64,000 nt of DNA from Bilabrum cf. latius (Eukaryota; Bigyra: Bicosoecida; Bigyra; Bicosoecida): assembly GCA_965178125.1 (NCBI GenBank), contig OZ237777.1:123824-187823 (forward strand). The letters run 5' to 3'. The notes under the pieces are model-generated. The model did no database searches, was not told where the DNA came from, and worked only from the letters and a program-made list of their open reading frames with translations. Position numbers and translations under genes: made by a program. Within the stretch, counting starts at the first letter, position 1. Each line of letters begins with the position of its first letter. Of the stretch, positions 23,338 to 35,498 are shown piece by piece.

Positions 23338-26300
23338 ATGACCTAGACTACATAGACGGGCCAGACTGATCACCAGCGTGCCCCAATGCAACAGCAACTA
23401 CCGGCTGCGGCTGCCATTGACACACCCCCGGGAGCAACAGTGACTGCTCCGGAACAACCAGGTCGAGGCATGGTTCCTCAGACATTGTTCGGACGGTTCA
23501 CTAACATGATCGGAGGTGGACCTGCGATGCAGCCTGCAGAAACTCGGTAGTAGACGACGGAACCACCGCAACAGACTGCAGCACTACCGCCAGGGGCACC
23601 AGCAGCGACGCAAGGACTCGCCCTAACGCCAGCAGCGACGCAAGGACTCGCCCTAACGCGGGCAACACAGGTCGACTTCCACATCCTCTCGCCTAACAAC
23701 ATGGACAAGAGGGCAGGTGATATAGAGGGCACCTGGGGAGTCGACAGTGCGAGGCTCAACCGATTCAAGCAGGGGCAACCAGTTGGAAAAGGGAACGCAG
23801 CCTCTATCCACATGACGGAGATCCCGCAGCGCACAAGACAAGCCAACGGATACTGCCTGATAGATTCACTCCAGGCACTGGGGATCCACGTGGATTCGGA
23901 GTTCTTTAAGGCCATGGCACGCATGCAAGGACTGTACGCCCGCCTGTGCCTCCCACAGGAGATCACCCGGACCTCTTTCTAGGAGACCGAGATCTCCAAA
24001 GAATGCCTTGCGGAGGCCATCTGGATCATGGAGGACCACCTGGTTTTCCCAGACACGGTGAACGAGTGGATTACTGCCCTGCTACGAGTCCGTATGAATA
24101 TGAATACAACGGATGACCTCGTTGCTGAGCGAGTGCCGGCGGGAACTCGCATCTGGAGGCAGGTCGGTGAGAATGCAGAGACGCACGGGAACAGGCTCAT
24201 GGCTATCTCTGGAGGCAATAAGCGAGCCCTGATTAGGTTTTGTCTTGCCCTTCCTGTAGTGGCAGCTCTGTCAGTGTCGGTGTATGCGAGGAGGTCGGAC
24301 ATGGCCACGAGAGACTTCGATGCAGGGGCACACGCAAGAGAAGAAGCAGCGGCGCTGGTGGCCGCAGCCCAGCGCCGCACTAGCGACCCCTTCAAGGCCC
24401 AAGTAGCCTGGTATATCCAACAGGCGGTGGCTACCTACACTGCAGACGGAGTCTCGGTGGGAGAGCTACCTTGCTCGCTCTCCGTCACGCTCGCAGCAGA
24501 GATCACGAGGACGGCCATCATGAGCATCGCAATCCAAGGAGAGAACTTCTCGCTACATCGCCACCTGCCCAGTTCGACTGAGACGATGGGATCAATCGGG
24601 GCGAGAGGATGCGTCAGGGTGGCAGGAGGGCACTACTCCGCAGTACGACTAGCCGATCTACCGCTGAGTATGAGAATGGACTCGGGGCTACACGGTTTTT
24701 CATTTTCGTCCGGAAGCAAGTCCCTCCAGGAAACCCTGACGTCGATCCCACACAGTGTGGCCGAGTGCCTCTGGAGTCCCGGCGGCGGAGGAACTGCGCT
24801 TCTGACTACTCCGTACGATGCATTTGAACCACTCGTGGTAGGCACGGGTAACCTCTTCGGGCCGCCAGAGCACTTAGGCTGGCAGGGATGCGCGTAGCTC
24901 CCCCTCGCCGTTCTAGCTGGCCTAGACCCCAGCTCCACCATCATGCACACACTCCGCACCTATTTTGGCGAGGAAGGGGAAGGAATCCACGGGCTTAGCC
25001 TGCGAGGACTCACACTGTCAGTGATGGCCCTGGCACAGCAGCGAGGGGGTTCAGTGCGACTCCACCCAGCCGACAAAGAGGGGACCAGCCTTGCCAACTG
25101 GTGTGAGCGACTCAACTCGGACGCCACCGATGACCAAGCGATCCAGGGCACGATGAATATTGCCATCTCCCGCACCCACTGTGAGGTCTTCATCCCTACA
25201 GGAATCAATCCGCCGGGTGGACACGGGTCCCGGAGGCACGCCTGCCTGGTGCTGCGACCTGAGCAACGGGAGGAGGAAGGAGATGCGGATGCCAGAGTTG
25301 TGCGTACGCTGTCAACGAGAGGGGAACTGAACGAGGAACCGGTCATGGTCCTATCAGTCCGCCCAGGAGACCAATGGGAGGACGGAGTGACCGGGGCGGA
25401 ACTGCTTGGAGCTCTCCGGGTGATGCTTACGGATGAGCAGAGGACCGATAGGACCTGGATACCGGAGTGCTTCCCCTGGATCAATAACCGCAATGTGGTA
25501 GTGGGGGACCGAGAATCTGTGTGGTTAGTCGCCCCCGGGACAAGCACGGCACATCAGCCACGAGGCGTCCAAGGTACTCGCGGGGGCTGGGATCAGATCA
25601 GGATCATGGACACGACCCCGCCCAAGCAGGTCAGGATTGCAACCAAAAATCTGGGACGCAAAGGGAACCTCGAAGCGATGGAGGTTGCCCTTACGGAGAC
25701 CAAGATGCCCGATGTGTTTGTTGGCACGGAGACACAGGATGCTAGAGGACGCTACGTCACTGACGTCCCGGACCTGTACGCGATGGAGACGAGGGCAGGA
25801 AACGGAGCCCCACACGGGGTATGCGTCGCCGTCAAACGAGATTCAGGCCTCGTACTGAGACGGTGGGCAGACATGGGAGATGATGACCTGGACGCGCCGG
25901 ACTGCCTCGTATGTGACGTCCTGCACCACGACCGACACATGCTGACGGTGATAGCCTGCTACAACCCACCGCAAGGGGCTGCCCTCGGGGCAGAGACAAG
26001 GGGCTCAGTATTGGGCAAGGCTTTCGTGGTCGATCCCCAGCTGACCCTTGGACAGCGACGGAGTCAAGGACCGGCAGGCAATTTCACCAGGGACCGACTT
26101 GTGGTTACCGGTGACTTCAACCCGACGTAGGCCCGGGACCAAGAGGGAGCTGGTCAGATGGACTGGTATCTGGAGAACGACATGGGTATGATCGACATGT
26201 ACCGAGCACCTGCAGGGGGCGGGCCTACGCACAGAGGAGGCAACACACTGGATGCCATCTGCATCTCCACTTCTGCGCAGCTGCAGCTAGTGTCCAGTGA

Positions 26301-29300
26301 AGTGGCTCAAGAGCCAGGCACATATTCAGACCACACGGGGGTGATTGCAGACCTGCTGGTCACAGTCCCAGAAGTGGAGGACCCGGCAACGCGAGCAACT
26401 GCAGTCCCAGCAACAACGGAGCAGGACGATGACGCCCCCTTCAGGGCAGCGTACTCACGGGTGTCCGACATGCATGTGCAGCAAGAACGCCTGGTTTGGG
26501 ACTATTACGTCAAGGAATTCGGGTAGGCTACAAGTGCAGTCCGCGACATCACTCATTGTGTGCTCGACGCAATTCGCGACCTCAAAAGCTCGACGGGAAC
26601 CTCGGCTGACCGAGAGGCTGCAGGGCAAGCGGTTACGCAGGCCGTGTCCTCCGTCAAACTGCTTCTGCAAGGATGTTTCACGGCAGCAGCCGAGACTGTG
26701 ACAGGCCGACAAATGGCAAACACCGGCCAGGCCGGGCACGTGGAAGCGTCACGCAAGCGCCACCGCAGGACCTGGGCGGCACGGACGAGATGGGCTGAAA
26801 CGTGGGGAAAAGCCCATGCCAGCCTCAAGGCCCTTATCGCGGGACCAACCACGGAACAAGCTCTTTCAGAGGCCAGAACATGCTTGGCTGCACATCGCCG
26901 AGCCAGCCTGCGCCTCGAAGGGCGACAGCGGGGGCTAGATGGACGGATGCAGGCAACACTCTGGGGGAGCACAGAGGTGAACCAGTAGGCCCATGAGGGA
27001 CAGGAGTACTGGACGATGCTCCTTGCCAACCTGGACCATGATCGACGGGCTGTCTTCGAGACCACCGAGCGAGGGGCACGCAGGACGGGCCACGCACTGC
27101 GGAACATGCTGGGAACAGCAAGTCCGAGGGAAGCCCACCGATAGATCGCTGATGCAATCTCTAGAAGGCAACGAGCTGCACCAGGACTGGAACCAATCAC
27201 GAACCTAGGCGGAGAGGTGCTTACGGCCGTCGAGGATATCCTAGAGGCACACGCACAGCAGCTCTCTCACGCAGGTGGGAATGGAAGTGCGGATGTGGGC
27301 GGATTTATGGCCAGGATTGCGCCGCACATGCCCAGGGCAGCGACACCGCTCAACCTATTCTGCAGGTCGAACGCAGAGGTGGATCAAGCACTGGACAAGC
27401 TCAAGCACAACAAAGCTGTGGGACCTGATGGGATCAGGGCGGAATTGCTGACCAAATGCTAGCCATGCTCTGAGGAGGACGGGTGTCTGCGGCGAAGTGA
27501 CGCTCTGTTGGACCTCCTCAGGGCCATTTATAATCTCACACTCTTCTCGGGGATTCAGCCTGAGGCCTTTCAGGAGGGGTTCATGCGGCCGGTCTCCAAG
27601 CGCAAGCAGGGCACAGGAGTCACCGGAGTCGACGAATTCAGGCCAATATGCTGGACCTCGGCCCTCTCGAAGGTCGTGAGCACCATCGCAAACCAGAAGG
27701 TCATGTGGTACTGCGAAAACCACGGACTCTTCGGCCAGGATTAGGCCGGATTTCGCATCGGCAAGAACTGCCAGCAGGCCTACTCAGCGGTGATGGAATG
27801 GATTACCCAACGAAGGGGTGCTGGAGGTTTTCTGGTATTCTTTGACATCAAAGGGGCATTTGACAGTTGCAAGTGGAACATCATCGAGGCCATCATGACG
27901 GAGCAAGGATGGGGACGCCAGACGGTCCGCTTTCTCATGGCCCGCATGCAGGTGGCCATCCGCGTTCGAGACCCACTCACCAGGAGGACTATTGAAAACA
28001 TCGTGCATTGCGGAGCCCACGAATTGATTTGCAGCCTCACTTTAATGCAGGTCGCTTCAATTTGCGCGGCTTCGCTTGTACGGCCACGCCTGCTTGAGCC
28101 CTGTCTCCGCCACTGGCAGGAGCACCGGCACCGGCAGTTTCACTCTATATCCTAAGGCTGAGCCCAAAATCAATAATCTTAATATGACCGCGCTGATTGA
28201 CCATCATATTCTGAGGCTTGAGGTCTCGGTGGAGTACCCCTGCCTCGTGACATGCCCCGATCGCACACACCAGCTGCGCCGCAACGATCTGGAGTGGCTC
28301 TGGGTCTCTACCAGAGTGCAGAAGACGGCGGGCACCCCCTAGGGCGAGATTCTGTCTCCCACCATCTTCCTGGTACTGATGGGGGTTCTCCTGGAAACGC
28401 TGCGGAAAGAGAGGCTCCAGCACGGGCACCATCAAAGGATCGTGACCGACACCGGACGATACGTTGAATGTGGACAAGTCGGGTACGCAGACGACTACGT
28501 GGCACTGACGTCGAACTGGAACGAAGCAGTGGCGGTCATGAAGCTAGTCAAGAGCCTGTTTGCACTTGCGGGCATGTAGCTGGGAATCAAGCCCCTGACA
28601 GCATCGGGCCAGGGAACCAAGACAGCGATCATGGCCTTTGGCTACGCTCGGGACTCAATTCCTGGGGACATGCCAGAGGGCGTCGCATGCAGAGCAGCGG
28701 ACGCGGGAGAGACGGATGGGGAGTGGACCATCCCACTTGCCTCATCCTACCTGTACCTCGGTCTACTCATTTCGACCCAACCGGTACGGATCAGCCCAGA
28801 TGAAGTAGCTGGGCTGACGCAGGCGAGAGACATCTGGGTAATTGATATGGCACCCCACGTACGCAGGAGGATTGCGATGGCGTACCGGGCGGCCAGGGAC
28901 ATCACACGAGCGGCGGTGAACGGCAACTGGGCGGTCTCCCTGCACGCCCAGCTGCTCCATGCAGGAGCAATCACGAGTGCATTCTACGGAGCAGAGGCAG
29001 CGGCATGTGCAACAGGATGGGACACCTTGTCAGGATTAGGATATGGTTCCCAAGTTTTCTATGGGATGGAACTGAACCTGGAAGTCCTCAAGATGCTGGA
29101 CAAATTCCTGCTGGATACGCGCTGGATGATTGTCAGCGGATCGACACAGGTAAGGCCCTTCACCATGGGCGGTCGATACGTGCCAAACCTCGCGATGGAC
29201 ACTGAGCTACTGACGGCATCGGCAGCAGGGCGTGTTGCTATGGGCCTGCTGGACCTGATCGAGTGTCCCTCGAAGAAGGGCCTTGATGTTGCGGCCAGGT

Positions 29301-30373
29301 TCATCCACCAGGGCCGATTCCTGCAGGGACCACCAGTACAGACAGGCCCACTCGGGGCCGCGCTGGCACTGGGATTCAGGATCAAGATGGCAGGGTGGAC
29401 CCAACGGATCGATGACGCGAAGGACTGGCTGGGATGCCAGGAGACTGCAAAAAAAGTCACAAAGTGGAGGAAATCCAAATCCGGAGCTGCTGACCGATCG
29501 TTCACAAGCCTGAGCCTGGGATGCTCGCACGATCCGGCACTGTCGGATTGGGACCGGGAGAGAGCTGCGCTTGGAGTGGTCATGCTTAACCGGTACGCAA
29601 CGAAGGGACGGTATGCCTTCGGACCAGGAGCCATGCCAACAGCAGCGGTGGTGCAGGAATACGGCCACCAAGGAAGACGAATTCTGCGCATCCGAGCTGG
29701 ACAATACCCGCAACAGGGCACGCCCAACCTTCAAGTGATGGGCACCGCGGTAGAGCAGATGGAGCGGGCCGAGCATGACCATCATGCCGGAACGAGACCG
29801 TGGCAACCCGATGATGCAGATCAGAATAGAGGGAGGTCCCCTGCCTCTCTCCGGAAAGCATGGGCGAAGACAGCTCTCGCTCAGGACCCTTGGGACGAGA
29901 AGCTGGAGCGCACCAGCAGGGCCAAGCCAATCGTCGAAGACGCACTCACTCGGATAGAGCGTACGATTGCACGGTCATCGGAACGTACAGCTGTCAAGGA
30001 GCTGGCCAACCGAGTGGTGCAGGTGATCAGGAACCAGCTGCGCTAGCAGGAGTAGCTGACGTGCAGGCAGTGGATGCGAGGCGATGCGGCGGCTGCTCTT
30101 GCCGCCACGGCCACGCAAGAGCTGATAGCGGCAACCAATGCGAACGCTCGGCTACAGCGACGGATGTTTAAGCCCCACGGCTTGCTAAGGGACATAGAGA
30201 GGCAATGGGCCAAAGGCATGAGCGCGTGCATGCTAGCCTCTCTGAAGGACCGTGAGACGCAGAGACGGTCATGGAGGAGGAAATGGTGGGTCTCGGCAGG
30301 GGACCCTGATGTGGGACTGGACCGCGCTTTGTGCCGGGCACATGCTCCGCACCTGTATGCTTTCTCCCTGTGA
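23338..30373 (+). CDS. LINE polyprotein: N-terminal region, APE endonuclease, reverse transcriptase, C-terminal region
   Basis: The frame starts at ATG 23338 after TAA 23290 and ends at TGA 30371-30373. It contains 16 TAG codons: 23344, 23353, 23548, 23551, 23980, 24895, 26128, 26524, 26986, 27142, 27460, 27742, then 28340, 28577, 30044 and 30053. It has no TAA or TGA apart from the insert. The N-terminus is Gln/Thr-rich with the TAGs in that run; [12 protein letters not shown] near 23850 resembles a Cys-protease core but is weak. APE motifs: ATKNLGRKG (25640), VGTET (25725), VTGDFNPT (26107), SDHTGVI (26329). RT motifs: [10 protein letters not shown] (27420), QD-TAG-AGFR (27735), FFDIKGAFD (27840), GTP-TAG-GEILSP (28332), GYADDYVAL (28480). 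With TAG as Gln, the QAGFR and PQG boxes are canonical. An insert at about 28025-28295 shifts the frame from 1 to 2, so this copy cannot make intact RT. The C-terminal 500 residues match copy 2. Confidence 0.85.
28037..28300 (-). pseudogene. protein-kinase catalytic-loop fragment, antisense within the LINE RT
   Basis: On the minus strand, [19 protein letters not shown] leads into [10 protein letters not shown] and then [11 protein letters not shown]. These are helix E, the HRDLKPQN catalytic loop (HRD at 28223-28231) and the DFG segment of a Ser/Thr kinase. A TAG at 28145 follows in frame; as Gln the frame continues through [12 protein letters not shown] to TGA 28037-28039. AAAGTGAGG at that end could be a former splice donor. 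The glycine loop, APE and C-lobe are absent, so it is only a fragment, probably a captured or inserted piece of a host gene. AGC-like affiliation is a guess. Confidence 0.8.
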
Positions 30374-30583
30374 AGGCATCAGGCTGAGGGCTTGTGGGGG
30401 ACCACATTGATGGCGAATAAAGGGGACTCGGCGGTGTAGGCTGAGATTGGGGGGCCTTTGGCCTGAAAGGGTCGGGGGTCTTGTAGTCCTTGTTTGAGGA
30501 CTCCTCTGGATTCAGGTGATCACTCGAACTCCTTCGGGGGCAACGGTGCATCTGGGTGCTTGTGGAATCTTTACCCAACAATG

Positions 30584-32106
30584 TATTTCTGTATTTCTGT
30601 ATTTCCGAGCTCGACTCTCCGGCACTCACAAATAATAGCAAATATGCATACAATAGTACCAAGTGAGAGCTTCCTAGCAAGACAATTGGACCAGATCAGC
30701 CGATCTTATCCAATTATCTTCTTGCCTCTCTCAACGGCTCCTTATTGTGTTCTTTATCTCCCTGCGGGAGGGGTTGTGTGTGTACTTGCTGTGTAGTGTC
30801 CGTTCAGCCACCTGGCTGGCTTCCCGGTTAGGGTGAGGCCGCCCCAGTGTGGACAGCCCGGCCTACCTCGTTGGTTTACCTTGTAGCAGATCAGTCGATC
30901 TAATCCGCCCACCATCCCAGCCTGCGCCGGATCATGCCGGCGCGGCAACCCCTGTCCCCCCCCACAAGCCCAAGGCCACGCTGACAGACCCCGAAGGACA
31001 GTCAAAAAGGGGGGCCATCAAACAAGACTACCCCCTGGGATGATGGGTGGAGGTGGGAAACCACCACCACCTTGTGTAGGAAACAAGTGCAACCTTGAAT
31101 GTGAGATCACCTAGACCGGAACCTGTCAGTGACGAGTGCGTCACGACGTACTGCACGAGTTTCGAAGCGATCCAGCCGACGCAGCACGGGGACTCACCGG
31201 CAGCGGACTTAAGCGCAAATTGGACCACATCTCACATTTGATCAATATGTATGGTGTATGCCCGTTTTCATGTGATTTAACCCTGCACGGGTTCCTGCCC
31301 ACGGCATATCTCTCTCGCCTCCTATCTCGTGCAGCGTACCTCTGCACGAGTGCTGAGGCAGCACGAGGCCAGTCCGTGGCCGAGCCTCAGTCAATCCAGC
31401 AGCTATCAGCTGTATCGCCGAGCCTCAGTCAATTACGTGCCTGTCGAGCCGAAGCAGCAGCGGAGGATAATATTGTGAAGGTGAGAGCAGGAGACAGAGC
31501 AGGCCAATCAACCGCACCACCACCGGTAGCGTTGAGCCAGCCACTACTACCGTGGAGGCTTAGCAGGGGTAGTTAGCTACCGTCGTGTGGTTGGAAGATC
31601 GGATCGGATCGCGAGTACTGAGTGGTCGCAACCCAGGAACTGAATCGCTCTCCCCGCACTGTTGGGCCAAGGCATGGCCACTACGAAGCACAATCATTGC
31701 GCGCAAAACATGACTAGCATTAATGGTATAGTGTACGCACAACCAAGTTTAATAAACAATCAGACATGGCAAGACCTGACAAAGCTGTGCCTGTGCGCGA
31801 CCCTTGACCGGACTGACCGGGGCTGGGAAGAGCACGTGCACTACTCCAGCAAATCTTAACGCCATGTCTCGTACGCTGCTGCTGTATGGCACACTCCATG
31901 CTCAGCTGCAGCGCACTGGCCAGCACCCACACTGGCCCGTTCAAATCGAGGCTCGTGCCACCGGGCGTCAGGGAATGCAACCTTTCCTGACGCCCCGCAA
32001 GTACACCTCACATGCAGATTGCCGAACATACGGCGTTAAGATCAAGAATGAATAAACGTTGTGGCGACCCGCGCGCTCGTATCAATACCAAGTAGTCGCC
32101 ATCGCA
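30584..32106. other. no firmly supported gene
   Basis: After the LINE tail, a G+C-rich stretch with GGTGGGAAACCACCACCACC near 31050-31070 precedes a frame reading LNVRSPRPEP (31096). That is suggestive of the start of another LINE but too short to assign. The frames at 31136-31576 (plus) and 31720-31980 (minus) have no motifs. Confidence 0.4.
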
Positions 32107-35100
32107 TCACAGGTGGGACACGAGGACCTTCCCCTTGGCGACCAGGCCCTGGGCAAGCTCCTTAACCGAACTGTGCCCCGCACTGGATGCGTACGGCCGT
32201 ACACCGTACTTCCGGCAGAGAGCCAGTAGGCGATCTTTGTTCGTCGTCCCAAGCAGTTCTAGCTGCCCCTAGGTGGCAAGCGGCGAAGATGCACCACTGC
32301 TAACAACGCCGGGGCCCTGCTGCGGCCGGGGTACAGGCTGCGCCTGCCGGTCTGATCTGCTGTAGATGACAAGTTGTGCACCCTCACGCTCCCATTCATG
32401 CAGGCCGGGAGGCTTGCTTCGCTTCATCAGATGTATATCGTCGAAGCAGAACCACGTGTCGCGGGCTGCAACCTTTTCCACGGCTGGAAGCACGACTCGC
32501 CGACTGTGCTCAAGCTGTACTTGCAAGGCTTTCGAGGCCATCGGCCTCGTGCCCAGCTTCGAACAAAGGATGCCGAAGGAGCGATTTAAAGCCTACAACC
32601 CGCGCCCCGCTCCACCCGTGGCACCCTTGTGGTAGCTTACGAAGTGGCCGCAGGACGCGTTTGTTCCTCTATGCACAGCCACGCCCACCAGATTGTACGT
32701 GCGGGCCACGTCGACGGGCGAGCTGGCGTGCTTCTGGCGGTCTGGTGAGTCTACACGAGGCCGCTTCGCTGCTGGCTCAGACGTGTCCGCGGACGGCTTG
32801 TGGAGCTCTTCTTGAAGCCAGCGGAGGAGCTGCGTATGGTTGGCTTCAGTGAGCTAGGGCCCGATCGTGCCCGTCTTGGTGTCCACCAGGCCCACCACCC
32901 ATGGCTTGGCAGGCTCGGTCTTGGTACCCACTTTTGCGCTGACCAGCTGCCCCTGACGGCTTCGCGACGGCTGCAACCATACTCGCGCACATCCTCCCAT
33001 TTCATTTAGGACGTCATCTTGCATCAGGGCTCCGCGAAGGAACTCAACGGTGGATCGTTCCCCTGGGGGCAGCACAGCAGCTATGAGCCTTAGGCCTTGC
33101 TCCTTAGCTTGGTGGCAGGCATCCGTGAAACTGCATTGCAGCAACATCGGTGTCAGACCTCCCAAGTCAATATCAGTACCCTAGCGTCCTCCGCCCGCTT
33201 GCTTCTTGGATCTTCTGTGTCTCACGGCCTTCCTGCGTGATCTACCCTTGCCCTTCGCATGCTTTTTCCTTGTTGCGTCCCAGTCCGAGTCCGAGTCCGA
33301 GTCCGAGTCCTTGTTACTCTTGGACGACACTTCTAGAAGCAAGGTCCTCGGGTCGATGTATCCAACCTGCTACCAGGCCTGTGCTTCTCCCTGAATTACA
33401 CGATCCTCAGCGCCTGTGCCTACCCCCGCGCCTGCGCCCTCGCTTGCGGCTGCCTACGCACTGAGTCTGGCCTGCTCGCGCTCGGCAATGATTGGCGGCA
33501 GAGCCGGGCCAAAGGCGATGTCCAATGCTGACTTGCTATCGGAGGGCACGGGTCGCCTGGGGTCCAGAGGCTGGCAGAAGAGAGCGCCACAGTTCCATAC
33601 CGACAGGCGTTTGATGTATTCGTGCAAATCACGCATTGCTTCCTCCGTCGATAATTGCTTGCCAGGGCCTGCACTAGCTGCTGTTGGTGGCTACGTGATG
33701 CTGCTGGGCTGAATGCGGGGAATTTCTCCGAGAAGTTTCTCGACCTCGGCAACTTCATCCCGTAGCCCAGCAAGTTTCTCCGTTTTCGAGCGACGGTCCA
33801 GTACAGCTTTCTAATTGCGGCTTTCGGCGGGAGCCCCAGGCTTACGCGTACTGCTAGCAGCGCTCGTGCGGCTGGCAGAAGGATTGTCGCGACCATTCAA
33901 AGTGACGCCATTGCTGTCATCGCTTGCGATCAAATTGGAGTCGGAGGCGCCATCGCTCTTATTGCTCGCCTTCAAACCGGAGACGGGGGCGTGATCCGGT
34001 TCCTTGAGCAGGCGCGTGATAAGCCAACCCAGGTGGGCATCATTACCCTTCGACGCAGCATCCGGATACGACACGGCCTCTGCGACTAGCCGTGAGGCCT
34101 GCAGGGGTGCTGGCACATAAGCCTGGCAGACGGACCCTTGGAGGCTATGACGCTACAAATCTATTCTCTTGCTCAGACTGACGGGAGTGGTAGTCTTGAG
34201 CTTCACGAACCCACTGGGAGTGTGCACCTGCCGTGTACGAATCAGATGATACAGCATCAGAGGTGGCAGCTGCCACGTCATTAGGCTGTGCAAGGCGGAC
34301 GATCGGCGCCCGCATTGGCTGCAGCACGAATCTCCTACCGCGGCGGGCTCGAAGGGCATCTCTACGCATGACTGCATCGTTGGATTCATGCCATTCTGGA
34401 CCCGGTAGTGCGATGTCCGGCAGTTGCCATGAAGAGATAACAACGAGTTTGAAACGCCCCAGTTGACCTCTGCGCTCTTGATCTGCCGGACTTCAGCCTT
34501 CTTCAGTCTATGCTTGGCGCTTCGGACGGCATGAACGATGGCATCGGTCGATGGCATGCGTTTGCTCAGCTTTTGGATGGGACTTGTGGCCTAACGATAA
34601 GCCTGCACTGCCTGTTTGCCGTCATACAAAGCCGAGTTTCTTTCGTGCTCGGCAAAGTCCTCTGCTTCGGCTTGCAATGGGCACCTAACTTCTTGTAGCG
34701 ACTCCCCTTCGCTCACTCGATAGCCACAATCTGGATATGGGCAGCATTTTTCTTTCACTTGGCCCACTTGAAACAAGCTTCGGAGGCTACCAGTACATCG
34801 GCTGGCGTACATCAGCGCCTTTGTACGGAGCAATCCGTGAGTTCGCTCTGGCAGCTCAGTCGAGGCCGCCCAGCTGTCTACGTGTTCGGGGCATATGCCA
34901 GCGCAGAGCAAAGTATCACGCACATCAGCTGGAGTGACTGGATCAGGTTCCCCCAGCGTGCGATTGAAGAACTTTGATAGCTGCGGTGCACCTGCTGGAA
35001 TACTTAGGCCGGCCACCCACCTCAATGATTCGAATGACGAGACCTCTACTTTTTGCCGCGCGGCGAGTTCGCTCAGCTAGCTCGCAAATGTTGGCCCAAG

Positions 35101-35336
35101 CCGACCGAGGAGCTAGCGCAAAATCGGGGTGAAGCCTCGGTCAAGATTCTTGGCCTCATCGTCAAGGCAATCGATCAGTTGATTTGTAAACTCACTTGCG
35201 TCCTAATGCGATCTATCCTCATTCCCAAAATGCGGATACGATTTACCGATACAGGCCCGAAGTCCTCTTATTGCTTCATCTGCCACGTGACGGAGGGCAT
35301 GACACGCAGCAGAGAGGTGCCTCGTCACGTCACCTG

Positions 35337-35386
<50 letters not shown>

Positions 35387-35459
35387 GTGCTGCTGCTGGT
35401 GCTGCTGCTGCTGGTGCTGCTGCTGGTGCTGCTGCTGCTGGTGCTGCTGCTGGTGCTGG

Positions 35460-35498
<39 letters not shown>

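Larger units (their letters stand above)
23300..30583 (+). mobile_element. near full-length APE-type LINE (copy 1)
   Basis: Non-LTR retrotransposon with one long reading frame (23338-30373) and a 3' UTR of about 210 bp. The UTR ends at tttacccaacaatg, followed by a short tatttctg-type tail (30584-30607). The 3' end is defined by copy 2 (36202-37790), which stops at the same tttacccaacaatg. The RT is interrupted by an antisense kinase fragment. I could not define the 5' boundary or target-site duplications. Confidence 0.85.

Noticed and set aside
24960-25547. 195-codon minus ORF opposite the LINE
   Set aside because: Antisense shadow of the LINE coding strand with no motif of its own.
23338-30373. 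TAG codons as CAG to TAG methylation decay
   Set aside because: Decay should also give TGA from CGA and TAA from CAA. None is seen in the frame outside the insert, and one TAG pairs with CAA in the second copy.
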